Source: Aquanectria penicillioides
Taxonomy: Eukaryota > Ascomycota > Sordariomycetes > Hypocreales > Nectriaceae
Direction of reading: 5' to 3'
Length of the DNA: 64,000 bases
NCBI GenBank assembly: GCA_003415625.1
Contig: PYIU01000006.1
Coordinates: 1,736,001 to 1,800,000, forward strand
In this document: positions 34,301 through 47,194 of the stretch, piece by piece
How positions within the stretch are numbered: the stretch's first letter is position 1
How the letters are laid out: every line of letters starts with the position of its first letter
Translations under genes and position numbers: made by a program
Notes under the pieces: generated by a model
Databases searched by the model: none
What the model was told of the DNA's origin: nothing
The model's input: the letters and a program-made list of their open reading frames with translations, nothing else

Positions 34301-36900
34301 CGGGCTGGTGCAACTCCAGCCGCTCTCCGTGCTCTCTCACAAACTGGAACTGTTCTTTTTTGTTTTTTGTTTGGTTTCTTATTTCAGGACAAGGTGTGGT
34401 AGTGCGGCGAAGAAATGTGATCTGTGAGCTGTCAAGGGTATCAGGTGCAATTGCCGGAGTCAAGACTGCTGCTGACTTATGCCACCTGCCTGAGCATCTA
34501 CGAAAGCGGAAGAAAAGAATGCCGATCTTCGATCTGCTTACCGATTCCCACCAAAGGCAGGTAGCTAGATAGGCGTGTCTGTACTCTGTGCTCTGTCGCA
34601 TGCAAGTGTGCAGCGTGCAAGTGAGTACTTGCCTTGCCGAGCCGTGGGAAGGGGCGCTTCCTGTATGCGTAAATGCAGTGTGAAAATGCAGGCCAACAGT
34701 ACCTGCAGAGTCGTAAATCGTAGGCGTAGGCCACAGCCAACGCCAACCAACACAAAGTACCAACTCGCATTTCGGCTCGGATACCAACAGTAGGTACCTT
34801 ACATGCTACCCACATACCTACCTCCATCGCACATCTCATTGCTTAGCTCCGCTTAGTCCCGTCACAGTCCAGCTCTGACCGGGAGTCGACACCGCCAGGA
34901 TCAAGGATCGGATGCATCCAGCTTGAGGTTTCATCGCCCAGCGGGGGACTGCTGGCTTCGCAAGCCTCAAATGCCAGTTTCTCCGAGCTTGGCGCCTGCT
35001 GCTGTGAGCTTCAGACTTGATGGTGGCGATGACGCCCCATTACTCTCGTGCCCCTCGTGCAAGGACCTGGATCCCGCTGTCTTCTATCATCCGTCATCCT
35101 TGCCTTCGCTGTCGCCCTCACTCTCTCCGGTCCCGAAGAGCGACTCGAAGAGCGAAGGAGGAGGCAAAGCAGAAATCGTCGCGAAGCCTAGGACCAGGTC
35201 CTCGTCGCCAACAACCCAGGCCCAGCCCCAAAATGGAAGCAACAGCAACAACCTCCGCAATACTTATCCACCATCTCTCCGTCCACCAGTCAATGGTCCG
35301 TTACTGCTTGGCCCCTCACCCTGCTCGGGGCCCGCTGCCGCCCGTCCTTCCTCTAGATTTCCCCTCTCGGTTTCTCCTTTTCTCCCCTCTCCAGCATCCG
35401 TGACCAGAGCCGTCGCGGCACACGCGCCGGTAGTGGACCTGGATGCCATTGTCTACGAGTCCTTCATTTCTGACCGAGCCAGCCCTTCGAATGGAGAGGC
35501 CATCTCCCACTATGGTCGTCAGCCAAGTGAGACTTTGGTTGTCAGGGCGCGCCTCACGCCCGCTTCCAGCCCCGCTTCGCTGCTGGGCATTTGACTCCAA
35601 TTGTTTCGTTGTTGGTTCATCCCCTATTGAAACTGAGCTCCAGAGGATGTCCCTGCGATTCTCTTCTTTGTATAGGGTTCTAAGTTTCCCGACGATGCGG
35701 CAGCGTAGTGGGTCTCGAGTGCAAAGAAGTTCCGGCTTTGTCTTACCCTCCTTGCCCTTCCCCGGCGGCCACATCGGACTTCAGCAGAATATGGCTTTCG
35801 AAGTCGACTGGGAACATTGGCTAGCGCCCACTTCGTCAGCACCTCCATCATCCCTTTCAAGGATAAATCTCTCGCATATGCTGGTCCCAGCATCTGCAAA
35901 CTAAAGTCGAGAGCTTGCGTATCACGAGCGAAGAGTCCAATCCCAGTCGATGACGAGGCGTCATGGTATCGCCCTTTACCGAAACTTACACAAGTCCTAC
36001 CTCACCATGCTACCGTGTTCCCTGTACAGACTCCCGATGCTGTGACAGCCTCAGGGAAGCGGGTATCGGGTTCTCGCCCATCTAGGTTGTTCACGCTGTT
36101 GGGTGTAGAATTGACAACGCCCCTTCGGTCCGTGGTCTCAAAGATTATATGCGGTTCCTTTCTGGCGCCGACATGGCGTCGACTGAGCCACGTTGTTTCC
36201 CATCTAGCAACACAACATGGTAGAAAGAGTGGCGCAGATGGAACACGGCTAATGACGCCCGTAGATCCTTTTCTTGGTCTGTAAGCATTCCATTCAAGCC
36301 GGAACCCATGCGAAGCCTGTCCAGGAAACTCGAGACTTGCATTAAGCTTGTGTCGACTAGGTCCATGCACAAGGCTCTTGCAAATCAAGGGTGTAACCCC
36401 TCGGCACCAAAAGCCTACAGTTCGTACGACACAATGGGACATTGTATCCTCATCTCAGAGCTTCGGTTGATCTCTCAGGAAACGTCTTTCATGCTGTCTC
36501 GACCCTTGGACTCGGCTCTTACAACACTCTGACGGTCTCTTCTTGAGCCAACTGAGAACTGTTGAGTTGGGACAGAGTGCTTGATATCGGCACGCCCTGG
36601 CCCCCAGATTTCAGGGGCGCCTTCTCCGCCCCCCAGCTCCGCGATGGCGCGGCTAGTTAGGGCGCTAACGGGCTCCAGCACTCTGGGGGGTCCTGGGTTT
36701 CATGCATTGCCAATCATCCCAGCGCTGCGTCATTCAACCCACCAAACCGCCAGTTGGGTTGGGCGGTGATTCCTGAGTTGGACCCAAATACGACACACCT
36801 TAGGTCGTATCTCAATTCTCTGCGGACGACGCTCCTCTCGTGCGTTAGACCTGTTCCATTCCTTGATGCTGGGCTGGCTGTGGGCACCATGAAGACCAAT
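31302..36900. other. Gene-poor region upstream of homeobox gene
   Basis: Probably the long promoter and leader of the homeobox gene (up to about 33 kb), then sequence with no intact gene. A 223-codon ORF at 34923-35594 (+) has a CPSCKDLDPAVFY segment like the Cys-pair region of HET proteins but no HET domain follows. Opposite-strand ORFs at 31149-31664, 32300-32860 and 34287-34787 look like chance. Confidence 0.5.
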
Positions 36901-39900
36901 TGGGGAAATTTTGAGGAAGCGGAAGAAGAATGACAAAAAAGTCCGGCATTCCCAGCGTCAAGGACAGGGGGGAATACAATTGCAGGAGCGCTGCAGGGGC
37001 ATGGGATGGCGTGGGATGTGTGCACAGTCAGATCTCATCCATGACCTCGGCCCCGTCAACATACCAGACCTCACCTCATCTCACTTGGCACTCGCCCATG
37101 ACGATGCACATCTCTTTCGGCCCCGTTCCCCGAAGCCTTGGGGCCTCACTGCAAGGCCCTGAGTCGTCTGGTCCTATGCCCTGTCTATTTCGCAACCCTT
37201 CGCAGGGTCACAGACGTTCTTTGCACCGAGGACCTGCAGCTACGGCAAATCTACCGCATTCGAAATGATGAAAGTTTCGGCATTGCCATTGCTTACAACT
37301 GATGTATCTCATGAGACCCCCAGTATATCGGATACGGTTCGGCCGAAGCATTTTGTGGCTGAAGGCCCTGATCGGCTAATGGTAAAATAGGCACGGTAGC
37401 TTTGAAGCCACACCATAGGTCCCAAACCAGTCCCCTACCCAGTCGATGATCATACTCCCCGGATTTCCCAAGAAAAAAATGGGTAACCGTTCAGGACTTC
37501 TAATCTTAAGAACATGGGGAATTGACATGAGGGGATTCGCAATTCCGGATTATTATTATTTTTTCAAGTCGTTCCACAACACTTGTCCTCGTCCATGTCC
37601 AGCATGGGTTCTCTAGGAAATTACAAGCGCGTGTAGGAAGTTGCAACGACCACACTCGCCCAATCCAAAGCTGGGTCCGACAAGGCGAAATCTCCCAGGC
37701 TTACGTTGCCCAAGCGCGGTCCATTTCGTTCAGCGAGTGTTTGAGAAATCTTCATTGTCGTATTAGAGCTGCGCTTTGGCTACTCCGTACGTTTAATTTT
37801 GGGTCATCCCAAAGCACGACAGCCTGTTGCTGTGGTGGTGACACGGCTCTGTCCATGGTCCAGTCGCTCGGGCACTAATCAAACTGGCATCCTCAAGTGT
37901 GGCTTCACCCACGCGTGTCCAAAACATCCGTTTAAACCTTAGTGTTGATGAGGTTGGTGGGCTCCATCATTCTTAGGCCCCCAAGGCCGATACGTCTCTG
38001 ATATCGCCGAGCGTGAGCCATGCGATGAGGTCTGCGATGCAATCGATAATCTCGCAGTGCGCCTTTCGAAGTTTCCGCAGGGAAGCCCCGCTCTTTCAAG
38101 GATGTCCCTTATTGCCCTCTATCCCGTGTACCTAGCAGCATGTTTCATCTGTGGAGAAGGTCCCGAAAAAGGGGCCTTTGCAAAGACCTACTCAGCCAAC
38201 ATCTGAGGTCCCTCTTCCCGCTCGGTGATGGAAAAAAAGATTCCAGGCCGGAGACCATGGTGCCGGGAAGACCGTAGGATGTCTTGAATCTACCGGCTTC
38301 GTCGAATGCCGCTACTGTTGCTTTGTCTCGGGTTGACGTATAAAACCTGCGGGAAGCATAGGTTGAGGGTAGTGAGTTTGCTAAAAATAAGAACACACAA
38401 GAAGTTAGACCGATATCAAAATTCCACCAGCAATGCTTTCAAGGACTAGAAAGCTGGGAAATGCTCGATGTTCAAACCCTGGTCGATCTCTTTCATCCCA
38501 TCATCTCCGGATTTCTTGAGAATCCCATAATAAGGATGGGGATCATGAGTGCACATTCGCCTCCCAGACTCTCTGGCACATCACATCTCAACTCCACCTT
38601 GTTGCATAGAACACAGCACGATCCACAACAGGCTGAGCCCCCGAAATTCGGTCATCTGGCCAGTCCACCGGCTTCGTCTTCATGGCCCACAGACCTGCTA
38701 AGCGAGAACCGAGAGTCATCTGGGATTTGACCGTGGCGTCCGGGCATCCTCCCGGCTCCAGACTGGGTTGGGTCTTGCAGATGGAGTCAGCCTTCGATGC
38801 AGCGGCAAATCTCTCCCCACCAGCAGTCTCTTGCTAGGATGATATGGTAGTATTCATCTGTGCAGCCCGCATTCAAGAATGCACGATTCTTCCGGGACAT
38901 TCGTTCGATGTCCAGGGGGTGGTCTGGATAAGACAAACACCGCCATTTGGGTTTTCGACTTGACGCTGTACGCGGCCATCTGCAACACGTAGCTAAGCTT
39001 CAGACCACGTTACAATTCATCGTGTTCCCGGGATGAAAGGAATCTTTACTACCAGGTTCATGGTAGATGGGATGAAGATATCCATTCCCTTCTTCGTCCT
39101 ATCACCCATGGACGGCTGAACGCAGCAGTCCTCTTGTCACTGTCACTGGCAACGCTTAGACCTCACCTCAACAGAAGTTCGGACAAGTGACGGTCAGATC
39201 TCGGATCCCTCTCACTCTCCGAAGCAAGCACACATCGAACCATTGTGACGCTGTGGTGCAAGCGCTGGGGCCCTTGACACTGCACGTCAACTCACTAGTA
39301 CTGGCCATGTCGGGGCCAAAGCAGGTTTGATTGATGGGTCTGTACCCGACCGCACGATGGATCCTCCCGCTTGTCGTTGCTATTTTTTTCTTTCTTTCTT
39401 TTCATTCTCGCATGTACGGCCAGTACTGGTTTGGCCTCCATGAGTAATCTCATATTGTGGTCTATGAATTGGTCTTTCCCCTGTGGGTTAAGCAACTAGT
39501 GACGAATCATGCCGGGGGCTGCAAGACGACTCAACCTTGGTTGAGGATGGCAACCATCGTGGGGCATTATTTGAGACCGTTCACACGGCCACCACCATTG
39601 ACTCCCAAACAAGCAGTGGCGATGATGCTGTATAGCTAAGGGAAGCTAATCCAGAACGTCTATCTTGGACTAGATCTTATCCAATATGAGTGCAAACCGT
39701 GATTGGAACGAAACGTGAACTGCTGTATTTCAAACAAGGCGGCACGGGAAGTGGGAGGTAGGAGGTGCTATTTTTGGTTTCAGCACCCTCCCTGGCACTG
39801 CCACATCTATCTCAAACCGTGTGTGTGATATTTCCGCATCCAAATGCCGGCTGAGCGGAATTTTTTTTTTTAAACTATTCTCAAGTTAATTTCGGGGGAG

Positions 39901-41436
39901 ATGGGGAAGGAAAGCGCGGGTTGCGAGCCAAGAAGGTGGGTTTCCAGGTTTAGAACAGGTCCTTTTGCGGAAGTTGACACTGATGTGTCGAGTTGATAGC
40001 GATTTGCTTGTTTATCGAGCCATTGTTTTAGTTCCGCGTGGAGCGGGTATGCCGCCGTCGTAGGTAAAGGCGTGTCCGATACATGGCCAGAATAGAACAG
40101 AATGGAAAAAGAAGAAAAAAATGGAGTCTCGAGACTAACCAGCGCCTTGAGAGGTTGGTGGGATCAGGAGTATCGTGGAGTAAGGTAGCATCGCTTCCAC
40201 GTCGATTTATTGTGCCCGCTTGAGGCCTCATAAATCAGCCCTTCGAGACCGACATTTTCTCTGCTGGAGAAAAGGGGGCATGTTGGTTGTGAACTTGCTC
40301 CATTGTGGTATGATTCCGATGTGTCGTGATGCCCTTTTGTTTTCTAGCCCAGCGTCGCATTGGACGCACTTCTTCTTGTTGTCACGAGATGGTTTATAGT
40401 GGTTTCTCGAATGTTGTTTGCATTTCGAGATGTCTATCCGGTGGGACTGCGGTTTACTTCCGAGAGGCTCTCCTTGTGCGCTCTCCGTGTCTTCGGCAGT
40501 TTTGATCATGGCCAAATTATCAATGCCGAGATACCCACGGTTGCCATCGAGTTCGATTCCTCCGCCTTTTGTCAATATCCCGTGCAGCAGAAAAGGAAAC
40601 AGCTACGGCTTTGAAGGAGATTCAGGGACGCGGTGGACGAAATTCGACACGGGAATGAAACCATCTAGAGCGTGAGCGGTGAACCTGACATGGGCTTCCC
40701 CTTTTGTGTTGATCACCAGACCTTGTAGATAACGAACATCTCGACTGAGCAGCAAGTTGAGAAAACTTGCGGATGTAGTTCTGTTTCACTCGTTGAAACC
40801 ATACCCAATAACATGAAAAACGTCCTATTATCTTAGCAACTTGGTACCCGGTGGTTTTTTTCTTGTAATTGTACCGGTCATGGCGTGTTGATGACTTGAC
40901 ATCCCATCCGATATCCAGTTGAGCTGTTTCTCAGGGCAACAAGTCGTTGATAGGGAGATTCCTTCTCTTTACGCTTTCACTGCCAATGCCCCATGAACCA
41001 ATCTAAGCGACAAGAAGTTAAAATAAACCCCCCCCTGCCCGAATAATAATACAGCTTTTATAATAAAAAACAACAACGTGGTATTTTGGCGTTCTTGGCG
41101 TTTTCCCTGGCGACTTTTGTTGGTGCTGTTCAGGCTACCCTGTATAGTCCAGAGTTCATTCAAAGATATAGCCAATCAACAAACAGCGCCTGGTCTAGAT
41201 ACTGGTGATCTGGAATGCAATTTAAAACGAGTATTCGATAATAGAAGCTTATATAAAATGAATATTTGAATGAACCGGTAGACGTCCCAATGGAATGCAC
41301 AGGCGAAGTGGATCGGATTCATTTGAACAGATTGCTCTATTTATCAGCAACGAGTATTCAATTATTTGAAGGTTTGGCTTTTAAACACAAATCTACGGAA
41401 GATTTGGGTTGAGTTTGTTATCGTAAAACTTATTGA
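36901..41436. other. Gene-poor region with protein-like fragments
   Basis: The sequence is richer in A/T runs than the flanks and has no intact gene. Short protein-like open stretches in different frames occur between about 36.9 and 38.3 kb, one listed separately as a possible pseudogene. From 38.3 to 41.4 kb I see nothing convincing on either strand. There is a 10-base T run near 39861. Confidence 0.5.
37977..38277 (+). pseudogene. Possible C-terminal remnant of a fungal transcription-factor-like gene
   Basis: After a possible acceptor TTCTTAG the frame reads about 70 residues of balanced composition, including DEVCDAIDNLAVRLSKFPQG, SPALSRMSLIALYPVYLAAC and GEGPEKGAFAK, then stops at 38204. 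Shifting frame once near 38182 lets it go on as KDLLSQHLRSLFPLGDGKK to a stop at 38275. The pattern of a helix, then a GSPAL-like turn, then a hydrophobic helix with AAC resembles the end of Fungal_trans_2 domains. That is a weak, by-eye resemblance. No upstream exons could be placed with confidence, so it is either a decayed copy or an unrecognised multi-exon gene. Confidence 0.3.
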
Positions 41437-42522
41437 TCAATAATCGTAGAATCCCTTTCCGCTCTTCTTGCCCATCCAACCAGCATCCACCATCTTCTTC
41501 AGCAACACGCTTGGTCTGTACTTGGAGTCGGCGGTCTCCTCGTATAGAACCCTCATGATGGCCAGGCATGTGTCCAGGCCAATAAAGTCGGCAAGCTGAA
41601 GGGGTCCCATGGGGACATTTGTACCGTTCTTCATGATGGCGTCAATGGAGTCGCGGTCACCAACGCCGGTCTCGAGGCAAATGATTGCCTCGTTGATGTA
41701 AGGCATCAGGATTCGGTTGGCAAGGAAGCCGGGGGAATCGGCAGACACGGACGTCACCTTGCCCATCTTCTTGCAAAACTCAACGGCGGTGTCGAGAGTG
41801 TCCTGGCTGGTCTGCAGGCCGCTGATGATCTCAACGCCCTTCTGTACGGGCACGGGGTTCATGAAGTGAGTAGAGACCACGCGGGAAGAGGCGGAGGTGT
41901 CCCTGGGATCGGTGGTAGTGGCGGCAGCAATGCGAGTAATGGAGATTGAGGAGGTGTTGGTAGCCAGGATGGCATGTGGAGGGCAGATCTTGGCCAGCTT
42001 GCTGAAGATGTCAAACTTCAGGTTGGGGATCTCCGGAATAGCCTCAATGACGAAATCAACCGAGGAAAGGTCTTCGATCTTGGTGCTGGGAGTGAGAAGA
42101 GCGCGAGCCTTGTCGGCGTCCTCCTGAGAGATCCTGGACTTGGAAACATCCTTGGCCAGGAGCTTATCTAGGCGAAGTTAGGTCTTGTGTATAAGTCGCC
42201 GCTCCGACAGGCAATTGAACTGGCGGCGTACCGGCAAAAGCAAGACCCTTTTCCAACGACTTCTCCGAGCTATCGATCAGGGTGACGGGGACCTGGGCCT
42301 TCCGGGCGGCAACAAGAGCAATTCCCAGTCCCTGGCGAGGGTTAGTTGAGCCGAAGAGTCCCCTCTCACATGCGAGCATGGACTGACCATCTGACCGGCG
42401 CCGATGACGCCCAGACTCTTGACTTCGGCGGCGGCATGCTGGCGCGGAGAAGAGCTGAAGAAGCGCACCTGGCGCGCGGCAGCCGTTGCCATTGAGGCGG
42501 AGCGAAGAAGCGAAGACGACAT
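41437..42522 (-). CDS. Mitochondrial 3-hydroxyacyl-CoA dehydrogenase
   Basis: An NAD-dependent oxidation of L-3-hydroxyacyl-CoA (or 3-hydroxybutyryl-CoA), the third step of beta-oxidation, probably in mitochondria. Exons: 42522-42388, 42331-42232 and 42167-41437, giving 321 residues. The introns are 56 and 64 bp, GT-AG, the first with a CTAAC branch. The first about 30 residues (MSSSLLRSASMATAAARQVRFF) are basic, Ser/Ala-rich and free of acids, a typical presequence. The Rossmann motif VIGAGQM-GLGIA is split by intron 1. Also seen: VDFVIEAIPE, ATNTSSISI, the active-site region THFMNPVPV, and the C-terminal domain with SPGFLANRILMPYINEA, GPLQLADFIGLDTCL and KKSGKGFYDY at the end. Length and motifs match short-chain HAD enzymes. 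The gene is divergent from TOF1 with 610 bp between starts. Confidence 0.95.
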
Positions 42523-43132
42523 TTTGGGCGGATGCGAAGGGAGTTTGGAACTGCGAGGTTGTGTCTCAACACTGAGTTTCCCCGTGGGGGACTGGGCTAC
42601 GGCTGCCGTCCATACCTATCTATGTACCTAGGCACGGCGCATGCATGCGGTCATAGGCTGGGCCATAGGCTGCGTCCAGGCGGGTAACCTCGGCATGGGC
42701 CGGAGACGACAAACCCAGGCCCGAGCAAGCCATCGGCCAGCTTGTGGGAAATGCCGAGCCGTTGCCGTAGGTCTCCGCTCCACTCACTGGAGATTCCTAA
42801 GTTACCTATAGTGGGTTGTACCTAGTGTACGGATACAGGCCTGGGGACTGTAGTCAACTAACTTACAGTGGACGGCAGTGGATGGCAGTGGACCCGTATT
42901 GCCTAGGCAGTTTGGTATCTTATCAGCACTCTCTCTATCTTATCGCATCACCACGTCCCCAATTAAACACGCCCAATGACTTTACGCGTCTCAGAAACGC
43001 GTCTTGGTGCCACACCTAGCGAGGCGGGACCACCACATGGTCGCAACATTTTGAGCCTCGACTTGGAGAGCCCCACGCACGCTGTGTTTGTGATGCTCAC
43101 AATCGCAGCTCACAAGCTGTTGGCTCGCAATC
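42523..43132. promoter_or_regulatory. Bidirectional promoter region, dehydrogenase and TOF1
   Basis: 610 bases separate two divergent start codons, so both promoters must lie here or overlap. A CCAAT box lies at 42959-42963 on the + strand, and two TTATC (reverse GATA) sites near 42919 and 42941. Regulatory roles are inferred from position only. Confidence 0.5.
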
Positions 43133-46100
43133 ATGGAGTTTGCTGACGATACCGCGGATGCTCCAAACCCAGAGAACGGCCGCCTGGACATTGTGCACCC
43201 AGAAGTTCGAGCACACATCAACAGTCTCGTCTCTGCCGTAAGTGTCCTCCGTCGCCCAATTTCTCCTTTTGCTTCGAGTCTCCCCTGCGGCTGTTTGCAT
43301 GCACCAAAGCCGCTAACCGCTACCCCAGCTTGGTGGAATTAGCCCTGACGACGATGGTCGCTACCAACTCGGAGACGACGCCCTTGAGGTCTTGCGCGAT
43401 CTCAAACGATGGATCCGCTTCTACGACGAAAAGACGAACCGAATGGACGTTGCCCGATGCATTCACGAGGCGAACCTGATCGAGGGTGACTTGCTCCCCA
43501 TACTGGCTACATGGCCCGAGAATGCTATGGACAGCAAGTTCAAGTCGAGGATAGCACTGGCCTGCTTTGAGGTCATGGTTCCTCTAACTTGGCCCATTGA
43601 AAAGGATCTTGAGCGCATGACGGTGAACCACCACCGTCATATCCCCGTCCTTGAGCTGGCTCAGGTATCATACAAGCGGGCCATCGTCAACTTTGATGGA
43701 GCACGCATTCTCCATACAGCTGTTCGCATAGCCCTACCGTCAATGGCTCTTCCAATCGGCGATCGAAACCCCCGGGACCAGGGCATTATTAAACTGGTCT
43801 TGTTCTTCCTCCGCAACATTGCCATGATTGAACCGCCCCCCAACGTCAAATACGACGGCGACGAATCGCAGATTTCCAGATCCGCTACAATCGACGCCTT
43901 CTCCTACCAGGACATCTTCATGGTGCTCCTTACGCTTGCATCTAACATGGGCGAGGATTTCAGAACCGAAGACACCACTGTCATGGAGATCATATACAAC
44001 CTGGTCAAGCAAGTTAACACTGAGAAGCTCTTCATGAACGAGCGGCAATTGAACAAAGCGAGGACTGGAGAGCTCACTGCCATGATGAACAAGGAAGAAT
44101 CGATGTTGAAATCATACAACCGCAAGGGACCAACCCGACACAACCGCTTTGGCACCATGATCTGGGTGAAGCGTGATGACGGCAAGATGTCGTCTCTGTC
44201 GGGCCAGGATGCTCTAGCCGACGCTTCAATGCGAAACCAGAAGTTAGACAACTCCAAGACCTACAGGCCTCCTCGTCGAGGCCGAAAGGCAGACAAGGAC
44301 GAGAAGGACCTTGGCCTTCCCGTAACGCTCAACCCTCGAGCAAACGACCAACTTCGGTCATTTGTCGAAGAATTCCTCGACTCCGGTTTCAATCCCCTTT
44401 TCTCACATGTGCGAAAAACTCTTGACCGTGAAGCACCTCACGTCATGCAATATCACCGCCGCCAGTTCTTCTACCTCGTGGCGTGGTTCCTTGAAGCTGA
44501 GCGGATGCGGCGCAAAGCCAAGAAGCGATCGGGCAACAAGACCAACGAGGAAGTTGGTAGTTTCAATCTGGTGGCTGGTGTATTGAACCAAGAAATGTTT
44601 ATTACGTTGAACAAAGCTCTCCACGAGTCTTACGAGTACAAGGACTGGCACGAGCTCACCGCAGTCATGCGCTGTTTTACTCAAATCCTTCTTACCGTCC
44701 AAGAGATGTCCGAGTCCGGTAATGATGACGACGAAGAGATTGCGGAAAACGTCCTTAGTCGTCTCTTCTACGAAGAAGCTACTCACGACGTTATCGCCAA
44801 TATTATCAGATCATACAAAGACCAGAGCTTCAATTATCTCGATGCTGCCACGGAATTGGTTCACCATTTCCTTCGCATCCTCGAAGCTTACTCAAAGCAA
44901 AACGTGGACATGCAGGTCCGCTCGCGCAAGCGAATTAGACAGAAGAAGAAGGTGGCCCAACAGGCCGACGGGGGTGACAATGAAGATGACGAGAACGACG
45001 GCTCAGAGGACGACGAAGCATCTGCCGAACGAACCTCTAAAGAACGAAAGTTCGATTTTCACCGATTCACGTCGAGATTCACACCCCAAGGCGTTGTTGA
45101 CACATTTGTCAAGTATACCAAATTCTACCGTGACATGAATGATGCCCAGTTGAAGCGCGCGCACCGATACTTCTACCGTGTGGCGTTCAAGCAGGAAATG
45201 AGTGTCATGCTTTTTCGAGTGGACATTATCTACCTGTTTTATAACATGATCAAGGGCCCCTCCGCGTTGGACAGGTCGTCCAGCATGTATAAAGAATGGG
45301 AAGAGTTGGTCAAGCAGATTCTACGCAAATGTTTCAAGAAGATTGAGCAGCGACCTGAGCTCATCATCGAGATGCTTTTCAGCAAGTTGCAAAGCACCGC
45401 CTTCTTCTTGGAGTATGGATATGAACGCCAGACTGTTTCCGCCGCCAGGAGCAAAGCAATGCCAGGCGCCGAGCTAGTGTTCAAAAACACAGAGGAACTG
45501 GATCGCCAAGTTGCAATTGTTGTTGGTGCGCTCTTGGACAAGAGCCAAGGAGACCTTGTCGGCTGGGTTAAACAGGTTCTCACCCAAGCCGAGAGCGAAC
45601 GTCGTGCCTGGGAGGCTGCTGAAGAGGCGATGGCCGCAGCGGAGGCTTTCGAGGACGAAGGCGAGCAACCTACAGAGCGAGAACCAAAGGCTCCTCCCCC
45701 GTTCCGTAAGTTGACATTGACATGTCCGTCACATTCTTTTTCCATTACTAACGAGTCATAGACATTCGCCCTGATGATGATACTCAAAAGACAGCCATAT
45801 TCAAGAACTCACATCTCCGTCTCTTGATGAAACTTGCGGGCTTCGAACTCGTGGGAGAAGCGTCAGAAGAAACTCCTGAATCAACCTGGATGATTCCCGA
45901 GAACGTGTCTGCCGACTCCATAAAAGATGTCCTCCATTATATCAACCAAGCCGAGTTCAGCCCGCCTACATTTGAGGAGGGCGTCCTCGCCGAGCATCAG
46001 CTCAAGCGCAAACCAATACCTCGTAAGAAGGCTGCATTCGATGATGACGAGGAAGGCGAGCCGGACGACGAGATACTATTCCCTGCGGGCGGCCCCACTG

Positions 46101-46735
46101 CTCGCAATGTTATTGACCAGGAAGAGAGACCCAAGAAGACCCGCAAAAGGCGTCGTCGTGGTAGTAATGTTGAGCCCATCGACGATGAAGTCCTGGAAGA
46201 GAAGGCACGCAAGCGTCGCGAACGAGAGCTTGAAAAAGCCCGCCGTGTCAAGTCGGCGCTGTACGTGCGGGAGGGCGACGACGAATTCGACTCAGATGAG
46301 GACGAGGCCTTCTTCGCAAGAGAGCGAGAGATTGCCGCGCGAGCTGCCAACGCCGCAAAAGACGCTGCCGATATCCCGCAACCAGCCGTCCAGCCCAAGA
46401 AGCGTGTCCCTGTACGAGAAGCCAGTGCGGATTCCGATTCAGACGAAGATGATGACCTGGCCTTTACACGCAAGATGATTAGCAGTCCAGAGCCTGCAGA
46501 TGAGACGGAAGATACCCGGCCCGACAGGAGCGACGGCGAGGGCCGCAAGCGGCGCCGTGTAAGTGCAGAAGCAGAGGAGGCGCAGGAGGAGGAGGACGTG
46601 GAGATGACTGGCACAGCTAAAGAGCCAGAAACCCAAGAAGCGACAGCAGAAGACGACGAGGATATAGCACCGGTAGTGACAAGGCGACCACGAGTCCGTG
46701 GCGGATTTGTCATGGACAGTGATGATGATGAGTAA
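43133..46735 (+). CDS. TOF1: Topoisomerase 1-associated factor Tof1 (Timeless/Swi1)
   Basis: A subunit, with Csm3, of the nuclear fork-protection complex that stabilises paused replication forks and supports the S-phase checkpoint. Exons: 43133-43237, 43329-45705 and 45762-46735, giving 1151 residues. The introns are 91 and 56 bp, GT-AG, the second with a CTAAC branch. Seen: the N-terminal Timeless region from [20 protein letters not shown] and [15 protein letters not shown], through [29 protein letters not shown] and [15 protein letters not shown]; a KRIRQKKK basic plus acidic linker; then [20 protein letters not shown]. The end is highly charged with DSDED-type acidic blocks and basic [10 protein letters not shown]. 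Length fits the fungal family (about 1,100-1,250). It converges on BOR1 with 459 bp between stops. Confidence 0.96.
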
Positions 46736-47194
46736 AACCGAATCTAGGACGAGTTGGCGTTAGGGTTATCTCTGGGACGGATGGCATGAATGGTAGCCGG
46801 GAACATTGACTATTTTAATACATTTGCTCACGATATCAATATAAATGCTCCGCCAGTGACGTATCTACATATATATACGTTCGCTTTGAATATTTTGTTC
46901 CTTCTTCTTTTTGTTTGACCAAGTATTGTATGTACATGCTCTTGCCAAACCATCGTTTTGTATATTCTTAAACATGCTTCCTACAATTATGCTCTCCGTC
47001 GTAAATAGGGTATCGATGCTCCGTCCATGCTTTTATGTTTTGAGAGATAAGTCACTAAATGAATTGACGCCGGTGAAGTGCATCATGTCGTGCTGCAGAT
47101 ACCGAAGAGGGAGGGGATGGATATCTGTGCTAGAAATCATGCGTATCATTGGCACGCTTGCAAAACAAATCAACCGTTATAGACAATGAACCGT
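46736..47194. other. Intergenic region between convergent TOF1 and BOR1
   Basis: A/T-richer 3' flank shared by the two genes, with ATAAAT, TATATA and TACATA elements suited to 3'-end formation. No gene was seen. Confidence 0.7.

Noticed and set aside
36901..41436. Transposable element remnants
   Set aside because: I looked for transposase, reverse transcriptase or terminal repeat signals by eye and found none; a repeat-library search would be decisive.
45997..46713. 238-codon Ser-rich minus-strand ORF
   Set aside because: Antisense to the acidic, charged C-terminus of TOF1; Ser-rich composition is the mirror of Asp/Glu-rich codons.
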